64,000 nucleotides of DNA from NCBI GenBank assembly GCA_948474755.1, contig CAOLHI010000561.1, positions 62,001 to 126,000 of the forward strand, given 5' to 3'. Positions 23,122 to 37,987 of the stretch are shown here, piece by piece. A model generated the notes under the pieces. The model saw only the letters and a list, made by a program, of their open reading frames with translations, made no database searches and was not told where the DNA came from. Within the stretch, counting starts at the first letter, position 1, and each line of letters begins with the position of its first letter. The position numbers and the translations under genes are program-made. Origin of the DNA: Ctenosaura bakeri. Taxonomy: Eukaryota > Chordata > Lepidosauria > Squamata > Iguanidae.

Positions 23122-23842
23122 GTAATTTCAAACTTCCCTTTCAAGAAGAAAGAGGGGGAAAATGTCATATGTGACGTGAATGAGAAAGCCAAGTAACATT
23201 CGTTCCTCGCCTTAAAAAGACCAGAACTTTCGTCACCTCTCTTGTTTCCCGAAAACAACTGAATTATAAGTCTTTGGAGGATCTCCTTCTCTCCAGTCTC
23301 CCACCATTTCTTGCAGGATGTCTTCTAGTCCTGCATGTTTCTTAAGGCCTCCTTTTCATGTGCCTGAGAGATTAGATCAGTGTTATTTCTAACCCCCAGC
23401 CCCAGTGATCCACATACCATACAAAAGGAACAATGAGATAAAAATCAAGGGAAAATGACGTTTATTCTTTTTTTCCCCCTGATTTAAGTGGAAATGAAGC
23501 TTGAATTACAGTTAAAAGGAGGGGGGCCCAATATCAAAATCATCATGCCCCCTCCCCCCAACCTTTGCATGAATGCTTTAAGGTGTCATTGTCTGTACTT
23601 GCAACCTGTTGCCTGTCTAAATTAAACAAATCTTCCCATCTTTGTGCTCGAAGAATGACATGCAATTTAAGATCTGACCACAGCACAGATAAGGTGATTA
23701 AAGATAGTTTTAGTCCCACTTAACTGGACCAAGATGAAAGACCATGCCTTGAAACAATATTACTGCTTCATCTTAGAAAAGGCCCAATTGTTACATTGTC
23801 AGAAGGCTATTTACACATAAAGAAAGGGAGTTTTTAGACTAA
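23122..23842. other. Unique non-coding DNA, possible conserved element
   Basis: No gene or clear repeat. Around 23550-23750 the sequence is moderately complex, with AGATAAGGTGATTAAAGATA and other factor-site-like words, and has no repeat character. It could be a conserved intronic regulatory element, but only a cross-species alignment can tell. Confidence 0.3.
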
Positions 23843-24044
23843 GGTCATTTCTGCCCTACAGTGTTACAGTGCTATAATTCCACTTTCAACATCCTGTGGA
23901 ATTCTGAGGTTTATAGTTTACTGAGGCCAAATAATTCTTTGGCTGAGAATTCTAAATGCCCCTCCCTAAATTGCAAATCCCAGGATTTCAGAGGATGTTG
24001 AAAATGGAATGATAGCATTATAACAGTGTAGTGCAGAAATGGCT
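23843..24044. mobile_element. Foldback MITE, family B copy 2
   Basis: Left end GGTCATTTCTGCCCTACAGT and right end ACAGTGTAGTGCAGAAATGG are inverted partners, and the inner CACTTTCAACATCCTGTGG pairs with GAGGATGTTGAAAATGG. Length and layout match the other copies. Confidence 0.9.
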
Positions 24045-27000
24045 TGAGTTAACAAAGATTAACCAATGTATGCATAGTGGGTAGGCTCAGGTTAAGGCAA
24101 ACAAGGAGGGAGAAATCTAAATCATCATCTTACCCAACAATGGAGTAAGCAACTGCCAGCCCTCCACATCCCCCCCCCATTTCTTCAGAGAAAATGGTCT
24201 ACCCCAAGAATAAGAGACAACTGTACAAAATTCAACTGGGTGTTAAAAATGTTTTGCATTCTTACGGCCAAAATCTTTCCTTTTGCTATAACGTAGAACT
24301 TGCATGTGAAGACTGCAGTCCTGCCCACAGTTCTGCTGATGTGTCTCAACTAAATGAATGAGAATGCACCTTTGTGCATGACTGCAGCATGATGTGCACT
24401 AAGGGACAACTCCTTTATACTCATGCCATAGTTCCAAACCTGCTAGCAAGTAGAAGCAGGAGACAACTCCACTGAGGCCAGCCAAGTCGAAAGCCCACCA
24501 GGATTGAATTGGCAGAAGCAAGTAACATGCAGAAGCAAATGGTAGCTATTTAACAGTGAAGAATCCACAAATATAACCCATAATTTGGTCTTAAAATCCC
24601 AAGACAGTTGTATGCTGTTTATGTGCAAAAAAGCAGATGTGTTCTGAAGTCTGTATTTAATTCAAATACATACCTATACATTCTTGCCTCTTTTCATGTT
24701 CAAGCTGTTTTTTAAAGGAAAGAGAGGTTCGAACAATTGCCTTATTGATCAATTTGAGATACATCACGTATAATAAGTCAAATTAAGTCTGAATCTATAA
24801 GCGTCCATTGTTTAATAAGTGCTGTCAAAGCATATTCCAAATGGCTATATTTAATATTATGAAACTTCAAGTAAGAATTTTCAAGATCTCTTTTTTCTAG
24901 AAGGCCATTTCTATTGTAGCCGTTTGGGCCCTAATTGCACAGGAAGGCATTATCCAACAACACACAATTTTTTATAATGTGACAAAATGCTGTTCAGAAA
25001 GGTACTATTATGGTCTGGTGGGATCAAAAACGAGGCCATATTTTTATTTATTTATTTTCTCACCATTTTGGATCATGCCTATTTTTATGCTATGCAGGGC
25101 TTCAGGCACTGCATTACACCCCTCTCACATTATTCATTGTTGTGCTAAAAATGTTTGTTGTATATTTATGTACAGAAATAATGGTCATGTATGCCATGCA
25201 ATACCAGTCCTACATATGTTTATTTGGAAATCAGTCCTACCAATCAGAATGTGACATACTCTTCAAACAGGGGTGTATGAGAACATTTACATAGTTGAAG
25301 ACAGAATGGCCACATCACTTTGACAGGATCAACCATGCTGAGTTTTAGGAGAGGAATGGGGTATATAGGGCAGTGAAAATATATGTAGTATATTCTTCTG
25401 GTCAGGTGAGGGTATATAGTTTTAAATTGGTAATATACTGGAATTTGAGGAGAAAGGTAAGGGCTCAATCATAACGATCATTAAAATTGCAATCGTAAAA
25501 CCCTCTTAACAGGAATAAAGCCAAGTGGAAACAATAGTACAAAGCAAAGATTTGTAGATTATCCACATATACAATTTATTTTCACTGTTTTGGCACTTAG
25601 TGAGGCTTCCTATAGTCGTAACACAAGTGGATGGGTTTTTCTTTCCTCTTGCTGCGTAATGAGCTCCTATCATTCCTCAAATGGCATGCGTACAGCCTCC
25701 AAATCACACGACAATTTCTTTTTTTCTTTGCCTTTTACTTCCATGCTTCGTTTTCTTGTGTGTGTGTGTGAGCACGCATGTTCACACTCTCTGCTTTTTC
25801 CCTCACAAAACACCTGCTTACCAGTGACTGTCATGAACGCTCAAACTTGGAAACTGCTTCAAGAAAAGGAGGGGGAAGTTGGCCTCGTGGATGACAATTA
25901 ATGATCTGTTCACCACAACAATAGATTTCTCTAAGATTGATCCAGGTAGAGGACATCTAAATGTTTCCAAGGCAGATTTATTTTTTTAAATTACCAATGT
26001 CTGTTTCCCTACCAGTACTGGTATAGAAATACCATTGTTATCAATGTCCGTGAGCCTTTGTCTCCTACTTGAGAGACAGATATAATATTGTTACTAGTGG
26101 CCATGAACTCTTCTACCTTAATTGATCATGGTTCCCTCATTCACCCACTCATCTCAGCTCCTAGCCTTGTTTATCTCCAATTTCATACTTGCAGGGTTTT
26201 CCTGTAAGCCAGTCCTAAGGCTGACGTGAAATATTGAATTGGTTGATTATAAGCATTCATAAATTACAATTTATTATGTTAAAAATTCTTTGAATTGGCT
26301 GAGAAGTTATTTAACTTCTTGTTGTTGTTGTTGTTCTGTAGTTTTTAGTATCTTTGCATCCCTACTTGAATAAGAAATGACTAAAAATTGCAGCTTTTTC
26401 TATACTTGCTTTGAAAAAAAATCCATTAAGTTAATCTTCTGTCTATTAAACTGCAAGTCAGTTTATATTTATATTTTTCCACTTTAATTAATAAGAAAGC
26501 TGTGTATGTTTGCGTGGCACATACATACAGCACAGCCTATAAAAAAGTCGAGGAAGTTCTCTGTTTCACAGGTATTCAGACACTCACAATTATCTGACTA
26601 TTGCAAGACCAAAAGCTGTTACTCTCTATAGAGGTTACAGCATAGGGTTAGGTAGAGTTCTAGGCCCAAGCTGGGTGACATGAAGACGGAGCTTGCATTC
26701 TTTCCAACAATTGATACAGCCTCTTTAGGGAGGCCCAATTGCCCCTTTACAAAATTTGTGCGTCTGCTTCATAGCCAGTGGTTCCCGTGATATGGAACGG
26801 CCTCCTATTTATGCTGACTCATTTGTGGGGGAAGGATAAACAAAGCTTTCTGCAAAATACAATGAAACAACAGCAACAAAAACCATGCTTAACTATCATT
26901 AGTGGTATCTGATGACTTCAACCATTTAAACCACTCCTTATCTTGCTGCTGTGCTAGAAACTAGTATGTTAAAAAACTCTACATCTTTGCTGGACACCAG

Positions 27001-30000
27001 CACAGATGCAGTGTTTTAAAACCTAATGGTTTGTAGCAATAGCAGCAACAGAAAACATGGTTTAAATGTTTGACAAAATTCTGACAATGGTATCAAGGTA
27101 TAAGTTGTTAATATGCAGGTTTTACTGCAGGTAATGTAATACCTGGGCATGTAGGACTGAAAAATGGAATGAGCAGATGCCATACAGAAGAATCCACGAT
27201 GGGAGAAATTTTTAGATTATCCAAGTATTTTCAGTATTAATTTTCTTTGTAGTCTAAAGCCAAGTCTTTAAAAAGAAGTACCTTCCTTGGCCTAACACTT
27301 CTTGTTTTGACGTAATTTAGAAATTGTACAATAGTTTGGTTACTTGATAGGTGAGCACATGCGTGCGCACACACATATTTATTTAATTAAGAAGCCATGG
27401 ATATACGTGTGTGTGTGGGCGTGGGTATGGGTGTGGGCATGGGTGCGTATGTGTGCACATGCCTATCCATCCCCCAAGTAATTAAACTATTGTACAATTG
27501 TCATTGTGTTGAGGATATTTTGGTAACTTTTTTAAACTTCAGAGTGTCATATCTGACTAACATGAAGTGCTCTGAAGCTTGTCTTTGTAATTACTTTGAG
27601 TAAACAATGACAACATAATTGTATCTATATATATTAGCATTACTGTTTCCTGAATGTTCTAATGTTGAAGCCTTTATTCCTCTATTTAAGTTAACATTTG
27701 TATTCATGAAGGAAAAGATCATTAGCACAGTACAACTTTCACCCTTTTCATATGGAGCTAGGCTGGATTCATAGTATTATTCCAAAATGGCTGCTAATCT
27801 GACATCAGTCCTTTCATAAGATCAGAGAGTCAAATTCCAGTGCCATCAGGGGGAAAAAATAGGAGCCATATGCATATTTCTCCATACAATGATTGTTATA
27901 TAATATCATCACAGGCTGATATATGTATGTATCCATTTTCCAAATTTCAGATGAAATTAGCTTTTCTTTCATTCTTTGCTTAAATATACATTGTGGCTTC
28001 CTTCTTCCTCTTGAAGTCCTCAGCATTTCTGATTTTTTTTTAATTATTATTATTATTTCTTTTTTTCTTAGTCATTTTTGGTTTACCTATCATGGAGAGA
28101 GAATAGTTCTCTCATGAAGAGGTGTAATTGTTTTCCCCACAAAAGTCATTCTTGCTGTTGCTTATTCTGTGTACTTGAGGCTGGCATGGCAATAGGGGTA
28201 GAAGGCCTTTCCCTGGATGTACAAGTAGGAAGCCACTATTGAGCACTGCCTGTTTACGACATAAAAATCTGCACAAGTTTCTTATGAGATCAATGCAAAA
28301 TTAAGTTTTGGCAAAAGCAGCACTGTGATCAGAACAGGGACAGTGCTCTCTTTCTTTACTATGTTTTTTTAAAAGACAGAGGTAAATATGAAGTCAGTTG
28401 GGGTAAATGATGTCTTATATTTAACAATTAAATGCCATCTTTTATTACTGGATAGGAAAGGGGGAAAACAGAAAACTTGTCCCAGGTATTTTGTTTTTTT
28501 TAATAATGCAATATATTCATTAATGTTTGCACTATTGAATGATGAGAGTGGATTTTTTTTCTCAAACAGAAATTATTTACATCTTTTGAAAAATAAACTT
28601 CTGGTTCAATTTCTCACATAAAAGCCCATTTAGAGATAAACTGTTCCAGTGAATCTACACACACAGGCAAAACTGGTATTATCTCTTTGAGAAGGGCTGG
28701 TCTCACTAGGAACATGCTTCCTCTGCCTTCACTGCATCTCCAGATAGGTTTGGGAAAGACTTCTGTTTGAAACCATAGAGAACCACTTGTCATAAACAAT
28801 GCAGTATAAACACAGGCACGGTGGTTTAAATTGGACCAGTGGCCCTGATTCAGTATTAGACCATTTCCTATGATCCTAGTGATTTATCATTCAGAGTTAT
28901 CATATACGATGGGCCTTTCCTTCAAACTTTTATCTTTATAATAACTGTGCAAAATACAGCAGAAGTTGAGAGAAAGTGACTGTGAGCTTCATGTCTGAAA
29001 GGGGATTTCTCCCCATTCCTAGTCTGACACTCAGATTGCTATACCATACAGCAAACAGGTTTGAGATCACTATTCACTATGATTTGGTGCTTTAAATAAT
29101 CCTCTTTAAAATTTTGGATGCTTTTTGGTAGAGGAAGGAGACCCACTGAGAGTACATATTTGCTAATTATTTATAGCACTGAAAGCCAAGCAACACAAAC
29201 ATAAAAGTTGGTCTTTATCTCACCAAAAGCAAATGTCCTTTGCACAGTTATGTACATATATGATCTTTCACTGAATAATACTGAAAAACCTTCATGATGC
29301 CTTCATGATGCCTGATGGGCCCCCAAACCTAATTAAGCAGCCAACAAATGATTTGCCACAACAACCAGAATGTATTATCATTGCTAATTTTAGAAAAAAA
29401 AATATTTTGCGCATCTTGCAAAAGATGCAAATGTTTACAAGGAAAGTGCTGGCATGCTAAATTTCATACAACCTGATGTGAAAAACCACCAATATTTTCT
29501 GACTGTGTTTTCAAAACCTAGTTGGTAATAATAAAGTATTGCTGATGTTGCCCCTCCCTTCCCCTCCCTTAAGATAATTAATTGCCCTAATTCCAGACTC
29601 TACGCAATACTGTAGGCAGAGGAAAAAGTTCCTTGACCAAACTTGTGTTGTATTAACATATTATGTTGACCTCTATATTGCTTGTGGCCTGCTCCGCTTT
29701 TCTAAAACTTGCACATGTCATAAAATGTCACTAAAGGCCTAGTGCCCATGTTACACTAGCAAAATGCCTGTCATTATGCTGGTTACAGTGCACATGGGGT
29801 TAGGACATCTCTGTGTGGCCTATACGCATACCATGGTTTCCCTAGAATGTCAACTGTAGTGCTTTACTGTCCCCCACTTCAGCTACCAGCAGCCATTCAT
29901 TTATATGGAGAAAGTAGCATTTGGGAAGACCTGTGATGGCTGGGAGGTTTGGAACATTATCAAAAAAAAAAAAAAGATGGATCTTTTTAATCTCTGAGAG

Positions 30001-30969
30001 AAAAAGTAATGTGCTGTCCTTGGACAACTGTCATGTTAGGCCTCAAACTGATTCCTGCCTCATCCTTCACCATACTGGAGTGGGGGAAAAGGAGGGTTTG
30101 TATTAGGAGACAAAATTAATGAGGAAAGAATCACAGCCAAAGAGAATTAACTTCATAGGTATATAACCTCCTCCTGTGCAGTGTTTAAATAAACCAAGGA
30201 TGTGACCATCCTGGCTGTTTGGCAGCCTCTGGCCACTCTAAACTTCCCTGATTGTTCTTTTATTGTAAATCCCCCCCTGCAAAAAAAAGGAAGGGAAAAG
30301 GGAAAGTGTATTGTCTTTCCTGGAAGCAATAGCAATTCATCTTTTAAATAAAATGCAGCCTCCTTGCACTGGGCTCTTTCAGATTGGTCTAAAGTAGTGT
30401 GAGTTCTCACAATATAGCTCTGTAGGTTTTGCCAGTTTTTTTTAGTTGTTGTCTCCATGTCTGTTTTCATTTTTCTAGGGGGACTGTCTGCAGTGATATT
30501 TTTGGATCTTCAGTAGGGCTATTCCAAAACTGTTTTTAAATTGGGGTGTAGTTTGATGAAGCTTGAAGGGCAAATTTTCTCCTCTCTGTTTTTCTTTTTA
30601 AAAACTTTTTTAGAGTTAATAGTGCTATTGTGCAAAAGTGCCATTGCACTGATGTGCTATATCTCAAAAAACAAACAAATAAACAAAAGATAAATGAGGT
30701 AATGATACTTGATTGTTGTGATATGTTTCTAAATTATAAGGAAACCCATTTGAGAGTAGGGATAAAATGTTGCAGCTAATGCTGAAAACTGCCACAAAGT
30801 AATCTAGGACAACAGAATTGTCATTGGGAATTTAAAAAAAAATTTACAGCAATAAATACCACAACCTCTCAATACATTTGCTCATATGGAAGAGCTCACT
30901 GTTAGATATTTAAAAAGCAAGCCAACCTTTCTTTCACAACCAGAACCCAATGGCTTGTAGTCACTTCCC
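24045..30969. other. AT-rich, mostly unique DNA, no gene seen
   Basis: Low-complexity runs include TG-rich tracts at 25759-25770 and 27400-27445, T-rich runs near 28027-28070, an A-run at 29960 and GTT repeats at 26321-26335. Open frames are short (up to about 105 codons) and unrelated to known proteins. Sequence character fits a large intron. Around 25560-25720 and 26250-26620 the sequence is repeat-free and could hold regulatory elements. Confidence 0.5.
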
Positions 30970-30998
30970 ATTTTATTTTATTTTATTTTATTTTATTT
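30970..30998. repeat. (TTTTA)n microsatellite
   Basis: About five perfect TTTTA units. Confidence 0.9.
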
Positions 30999-33900
30999 CC
31001 CCTTAGCAGTGTTTGGCAGTCTGTGAAGCCCTCGACAATCAGCAAAACTCCCCCCAGTTATAGTAGAATGAGGTGGGGTCTTTGGGATCTTGCTTTTAAA
31101 CAGGTGAATAACATGATAAGTAACAACTGTAACAGGCCTGGCCTTCAGTTGTGGCTCTACTGCAAGGCAGTTAGAAACAGAACTTAAGTGCCATGAAAGT
31201 ACAGCAAAAAGACAGAGTGGGTTACAGGCAGCTCTGGTGTATGGAACACAGTCCGCAGGACTGCTGGAAAATATGTGTACTGCCTTAGGAAGAACAGTGA
31301 TACCACCCAGTTTGCCCAACGTCACTCCACACCTTTTTTGGGGGGTCATGAGTCAGAGGATTCCATTAGCACTGTTCTTTATGCCCAGCAATAAAAATAC
31401 ACCAATAACATACTAAATAACTGAGGATCTGCTTTCTCATATGACACCCCAAATCTGTTGTCCAGTGATAGAGCTAATTGATAATTTGCCAGGAATTTCT
31501 CCTCTAGAAGCTCCATTAAAATGAACAGGAGCTGTACAAATACCCTTGCCATGTTGCCATTCATTTCAATGAGGCCTATTAAGGAGAGGTTCCATATAGG
31601 TCATGTGCTACCATAGATATCCACAGATATACTGGGTAGGACCTGAGGGGTATATTGTGCTGGGAGAGGGTGAGGACTCAAGTAACAAAACAAACTGGAA
31701 GAGAATCTTGCTCTTGGAAAGGCAATTATTTCTGGAAACACAGTTTGCATCAAAATAGGGAATTAAATACACAGCAAGGGGAATCCAGTCTGCATTTTGG
31801 CATTTATCTTGTTGAAAAAATAAACCATGCTCATCTAGCCACCCAAGCATCCATGCACAAAACTTTCTGATGCATCCTTCTCACAGATGTTTGGATCTAT
31901 AAAGCAGAGTACCAAGGAATTCAGGGGAAAAGGGCCCCTTTTCTCACAACAAATTGACTTAAGAAGCAGAACAGTTGGCTTATTTTTCTTCTTTCTTTTC
32001 TTTCCCTGCCCTGCTGTTCCTTCTTTCCCCTCAGAACTGTCCCATCCCTGACTTAAAATGTATTGCTTGCTCTTGTCATGCCTTGAAAACTACCGGAAGA
32101 AAGAGTGGTCAATCAGGACCTGTACCCCTCAGCTTCCTCTGCTCTTATCCATGTTTACCACAAACACTGATGAAATACAGACACGGAGGAGCTAGTTAGC
32201 AGGGTCCAAGCTCATGTTTGATAAAGTCTGTCCAGCAACAGAGGAAGAATAATGTTTCTGTCCAATGAACTATCTTGCCCTTGTAGACTGGAATGTATAA
32301 AATACATTTATAAAATGTATAAAATCAGAAGACTACAGAGGTTAGGAAACATCTCAATTTATCCCCCATTGTGTACAATGTATTACTTTTCCAGCTGCTG
32401 ACCAACATCAGAGGCAAGACAGAAAGCTCAGCAAATGAATGGTAGGATACAGTGTAACAGTTGTTATGATCTTTCACTGTTGCTTGTTAAAAAAATTATT
32501 TATTTGTCAAATTTATATCCCACTTTTCCTCCAAATGGGATCCAAAATGTATTTGATTCCTTCACATCAGAAATGGCATATGTGTGTGTGCCATGAGGCT
32601 AATACTAGCTTGCTACTTGCTGATAACACCTAAAATACTTAATACCCAATAGTGATCATTTTGCCTTTCTTAACTCCCAACCTCAATTCTTTATCTATTT
32701 CTCTTAGTGCTGACCTATGTAGGTACTAGTTAAACATCCCAAATATTGCACTGTACAAAAACAAGTGATTAGACTGCATGTATATTAAAGTTTCTAGATA
32801 AGATACATATGCATTGGAAAATCCATAGCACTAAAGGAAGGGCAGTGAACTTATCCTGGGAGACTAATATTCAAATCCAAGTATGACTGTCTAGTTTTTG
32901 GATGACATTAGGATGACTGCTTCCCTTTATAAACTTGGAATACCAAGGACCTAGAGCAATTGATAGGAGGATGAACATTTGGAAGTGAAAAAATTGACTA
33001 TTATTGACCTGAGTACAAATGCAGGGAGGTATTCCAACTACATTTTTGACTATGTGGAGCTCCTCCACCCCACCTTGTCAGAGGAAGATACAGATGCACA
33101 ATGAGATGCTTATGAACTTCTCCCATGGCACTGAAGCATTTATAGGAACTCTGACAGTGAACATGAGGCTCCAGATTCAGGCATCTGGTTGCACATTTAA
33201 ATCTCATTGAAATTAATGAAGGTTAAGTACATGTTACTTGCCTGAATTGTTACAGACATCATCAGATGCAGATACAAATATGCAAACTTCTATGATGTCA
33301 AGTCATAATAAATTCTTTAGGGGCAATCAAATCAGTAAAAGTCCGAATTAAGTTGGGAATACCAACTTGATTTTAATGCAGCTTGACTATTACAAAAACG
33401 TTCCTGGGTCACATTAATTGAGAATTTTCCTTACTGCCTTCAGTATTTAGATATGGAGAGACTAGACATCATGGTCATTGCGTGGCCTGGATGACATATG
33501 TACTGTGATCTCAGAAAAACTGCAGATTCTTAAGATTAACATATATCTCATCCTATGTGTATCCAAAATGTATATTAGATATACTTTTTATACTTAATTG
33601 CCATAAAAGAGAAACAGAAAGGATATAAACAAAGATACACAACCTGAAAATGTACCATTTTAAACATTTAAATTCATATAAAATAATAATTTCTACATTT
33701 TTTCATAATTGAAAAATAGCAAAAAGGTAAAATTAGCAAAAGGTAAAATATAGAGTCAGAGAATCCAATTTTACTGCACAAGCTAAAAACAAAGGTAAAG
33801 AATCCAAACTTTGACAAATGTAATGAAATTCATTAACATTTTGTAAATGTGGATAATAAATAAAATTCACTGAGAACCTCCCTCCTTTTTTTCTCTGATG

Positions 33901-34624
33901 CTTTTAAATTATATTTCTATAACAAACACATCAAATGTCAGCCATTCTCAGGAGCTATTTTTTTAAAAATAACCCCTTCCTTTATCATCCCATCTGCAAT
34001 TTATCTATTAATCCTGAAGATATAATAATGTTATAATAATAATAATTTGGGCAGGAGAGAACAGGAGATCAGCCATACCTGATTAGACTTTGAAACATTC
34101 TAAACCGGGAGGCCAGGCTTACTCAAATAAGTAGAGGAACTTCTCTAGCATAAGCCTGAGGTTGGAGTTGGAGAAGAGCCTTTGTTATGGATAGCTAAAA
34201 ATTCCCTTGTGGTCCACTTTTAGTAAGAATTCAGACATTTCATACATTTCTTCCAATTTGAAATAGGAAAAAAAATATTAAATTAGAAAAATTGAAATGG
34301 GTGAAATGGAAACTGATGGCCCTAGCACTATGAATGTTTATTCTTAAAGTCCCTGTTTGAATTGTATTTTCAACTGTGTAACAAAGTGCTGATTCTAAGA
34401 GGCTTCTCCTGTTTGATAAGCATAGTCCACTTGATGCTGGGAATATCAGTACTTATGGAATCTGCTTGGTGCAGGTGGGGGTGAATTTGATTTCAGTTTA
34501 TGTTTGAGCCATTCTGCAGTATTTGCTAATGTCTTCTTATAAAGGATGACAAGAACACTATGTTTAACAAAAACCACACACACCAGAAAGCTAACCTGAC
34601 TGATTTCTCTGTCCCTAGGCTTAA
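30999..34624. other. AT-rich non-coding DNA
   Basis: No gene. A LINE/SINE tail remnant (minus strand) is at about 32492-32560, where TTATTTATTTGTCAAATTTA and TATCCCACTTTTCCTCC match the usual reptile 3' tail read backwards. The rest is unique-looking, with A/T-rich stretches at 33600-34060. Confidence 0.5.
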
Positions 34625-34824
34625 GGCCTTTCTGCACTACATTGTTATAGTGCTATTATTCCACTTTCATCATCCTGTGGAATTTTGGGGTTTGTAGTTT
34701 TCTAAGGCTAGAGAGTGCTCTGTCTGAGAATTCTAAATGCACCTCCCTAAACTGCAAGCCCCAGGATTCCACAGGATGTTGAAAGTCAAATAATAGCACT
34801 ATAACATTGTAGTGCAGAAAGGCC
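34625..34824. mobile_element. Foldback MITE, family B copy 3
   Basis: Ends GGCCTTTCTGCACTACATTG and CATTGTAGTGCAGAAAGGCC are nearly perfect inverted repeats, with inner arms CACTTTCATCATCCTGTGG and CCACAGGATGTTGAAAGTC. I see no matching flanking duplication. Confidence 0.92.
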
Positions 34825-37187
34825 ATTGGTGTTCCAAATAGGGGTTGCCCCTCGACATCCCTTAAATCACTGCAGATGGTTTCCCTACTCCAGAAAAGGT
34901 GTTTAGTGAATGAAAGTAGTTTTCTCCTGAAGAGTTGTGCTAATGTTTGGTAGATATTTGGTGCACATGTAAAATGGTGCTGGGGTGGGGGTGTCAAACA
35001 AGCTAACTCATGCACAGCATCATGGACTGTGCATAATGAGCTTGCTGACTGGATCCATGCCCACATCTCCCAATACAGCAGCATAAGCAAAGTGTATTCC
35101 TCCAGTTGTTGTTGGATTGCAACTCCTATCAGAGTAAATCCGCAGAGCCAATGACAAGAAATACTGGGAGCATAGTCTAACAACATCTGCAGAGCCACAT
35201 TACACTCACTACTGCAATAGATGATTACTCAGTTCTGGCAGTAAGGATTATGTGTTTAAGGAGTGGCAAGGAACTGATTCCATATTACACTCCTCTTCTG
35301 CCACAGATATAGTTACAGAACTGAATGGACCAACAACCCTCTGTCAGCCCTAATAGTTAAGCCATTTTGAATTGCAATTCAGCAAAAAAGTTTAACCTGG
35401 CTAACTCTCTTCTTGATTGTGGTCGTGATGATTTTGTCATTTTAAAAAAATGTGTATGCATGATTATTAACACCTTGTATCAAAATTAGGGCTATTTAAA
35501 AAGTGTATCTGTTTGTTATGTGTTATTGTGTAGCAGTCCCATCATGTACTGTGCAAAAGATTTAAAAGAGGGGCCCTATCAGGGAGGTTTACAAGCTAAC
35601 GAGACACCATACAAAATAAAGGGAAGATGGAAAGAAGCAAATGCAGGTATTTATATGCACTTACATGGAATACAACATTACTATAGCCATAAACAACAAA
35701 ATTATTTCTGGCAAGCTAAAATTTCAGAAAAGAATAGAATAAAATATGTCTAACTGATTGATTAGGTTACCTGAAGCACACATACAAACGGTAGTGATTG
35801 TAATCTCCTGGAAAGGTATTTACATTTTTAGCATATGCAGTATTATTTGCTTTGAAAAATGGAAACATATATGTTCAGTAGAGCAGTAGTCAATTAGACA
35901 TTTTTAGTTGAGGAATCTTTTTTTAGTCAGTTAGTGGACTTTTTACTTTTAAAGCAAATTGCATATTCAATATTACTTTATAGATGCATGTAGAGATTAT
36001 TAACAGCGCAGTATAGTTTTTGTTAATATGAAATCTAATAACTTTAATATAAAATAAACTGACAGGAAACAATTTCTTAGGAAACAATTTTTCTTTTTTT
36101 CCCTTCTGTATGGGAATTTGGAATAGAAAAATATTTTGTCATATTTATTAATGAAGTTTCTAAGCTGTCCTTTCAATATAAATATTTACAGGGCAGCTAC
36201 AGTAACATGGCAATGCCAAAATAGTTTTAAAATGAGTAAGTTGAAAGTCCAACAGTATTTTCAAAGATACATTACTTTTAATGGTATTGACTCAATTTCA
36301 GCTCTTCCCTGTTCATTTCAGCTATTTATGTTTTCTTACTAGGAAAAACACTACTGTGGGATTTCTATGAGAGGAAAAAATATCCTCATTTTGGATTAAA
36401 ACTGGGGTGGGGGGGGTAATCCTTATGCTTAATTTTATCACATTTGGAGCAAGAGGGAATGATATAATGCAGCTTTATGGCCTAGCCCTCCTTTGCCCTT
36501 CAGTCTAACTGCAGAGGGCAAATTTTAATGTGAACATACTGCTTTAGTTCATAAATGTATCATTAATAGTGTGACCAGCATAATGGTTAATAATACAAAT
36601 AAGTGCTGTTCTCTTCAACAAAACTTACACTCCTAATCCAAAATGTGGCTGCTCTGAGGTCTTAGAAATAGGCAGCTCTTCTACCCCCTGAACTGGCCTT
36701 CAGCTGGCTGAATTGCCTTTAATTTGGCATAACCTTCTTCTGCTGGTTGATCTCAGATATTAGCCAGCAGAGATACCTGCTGATACAGTTGATCTCATGG
36801 CTGATCTCAGCTAGGAGAAGAAGTAGAAAAGGGTCTAAGATGGGGCAGAATAAGGGAAAAACTTCTGTTATGCCAGATCTAATCCACACAAACACCAAGG
36901 ATGTAGCCACAGGCATAAAGTTAATTTAAGGCTGGGCTACTTCTAAGTAATTTCCAATATCCCTGCAAGGGATTTAGATTCAGCAGAGCTTTAGTGTCAG
37001 CTCAGCTGGTCCTAAGCCATCTTGGCAAGCCAGGATTGTGATCTTACACCTTACACTTACACATCTTATACTCAATAAGTGCAAATTGTTGCAGCCTCAA
37101 TTTGTCTAAAGCATGCAGGTATATGTATTTTAATTATGTAAACACCCATTCTTAGTATTTACCGATCAACTTATTCCATGATGTGAA
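34825..37187. other. Non-coding DNA, no gene seen
   Basis: Mostly AT-rich unique sequence. Around 36690-37025 short inverted words recur (TGCCTTTAATTTGGCATA against TTAATTTAAGGC, CTTCAGCTGGCTG against CAGCTCAGCTGG), which hints at a degraded foldback element, but the arms are too diverged to claim one. Confidence 0.45.
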
Positions 37188-37189
37188 AA

Positions 37190-37385
37190 CAACTAAAAAC
37201 AGCACCTTAAAGATTTACAAATGTGTTGTGGCTGAAGGTGTCATGGACTCCAGACATACCTCATATAGTGGATTCTAGTTGATGAAAGCTTATGCTGTAA
37301 TATACCGGTATGTGTTTGTTTTTAATGCCTCACAAGGCTGTCTCCTGTTGCTGCTACAACACAAGCTAACATAGCTACCCTTGTG
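37190..37385. mobile_element. Foldback repeat, amniote MITE type (second copy)
   Basis: The left arm ACAGCACCTTAAAGATTTAC and GTCATGGACTCCAG is answered by GATGAAAGCTTATGCTG and, at the far right, ACACAAGCTAACATAGCTACC. The same phrase set forms the copy at 9065-9213. A long spacer separates the arms. Confidence 0.6.
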
Positions 37386-37436
37386 GAAATTATTTTATGA
37401 TGATTTGCTTTAATTGAGATCCCCCTCTTGTAATAC

Positions 37437-37451
37437 ACACACACACACACA
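37437..37451. repeat. Short (CA)n microsatellite
   Basis: About seven CA units. Confidence 0.8.
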
Positions 37452-37987
37452 ATGTTAAAACAGCCAATGGCAGCATACAGTAGTACATACAAATCAACAG
37501 ACATATGGATATAAGTGCTTGCAGGACTGAACAATGATATTAAGAACGTAATCTATCACATCAGAGCTGACAGCTGAGCACAGCCATGTGTGTCCAGAAT
37601 TATTAGGTCTATTTGGTCACTATGTGAATTACTCTGTGATAGGTATCCTTGGCATTGCAGTCTGTTTCAAAGATCTGAAGAGCTACTTTAGGCATGCCTG
37701 GTAAAAATGTTTATTTTCCAATCCTCCTGCCCCCCCTTTTGAGAAGTGGGCCATTGTATCATTCTGCAAATCACTTTGGAAGATCTTATGTGTTTCAGAA
37801 TCAGTACTGTATGTCATGGAGAACCAATATTATCTTGGGAATGTAGAATGAGTGGTCTCATTCTTTGGATCTCCACAGTTGCCACCTTTATTTTTCTTGT
37901 TACTCCTCAAACCTCGAGGCCATTAATTATTTCTTATTTGTCTTACTACAAAATTGCAGAAACACACACAGAAAAAGTGTTTACTAT

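Noticed and set aside
34656..35198. 180-codon minus-strand open frame
   Set aside because: Its end is the translation of a family B MITE and the remainder resembles no protein.
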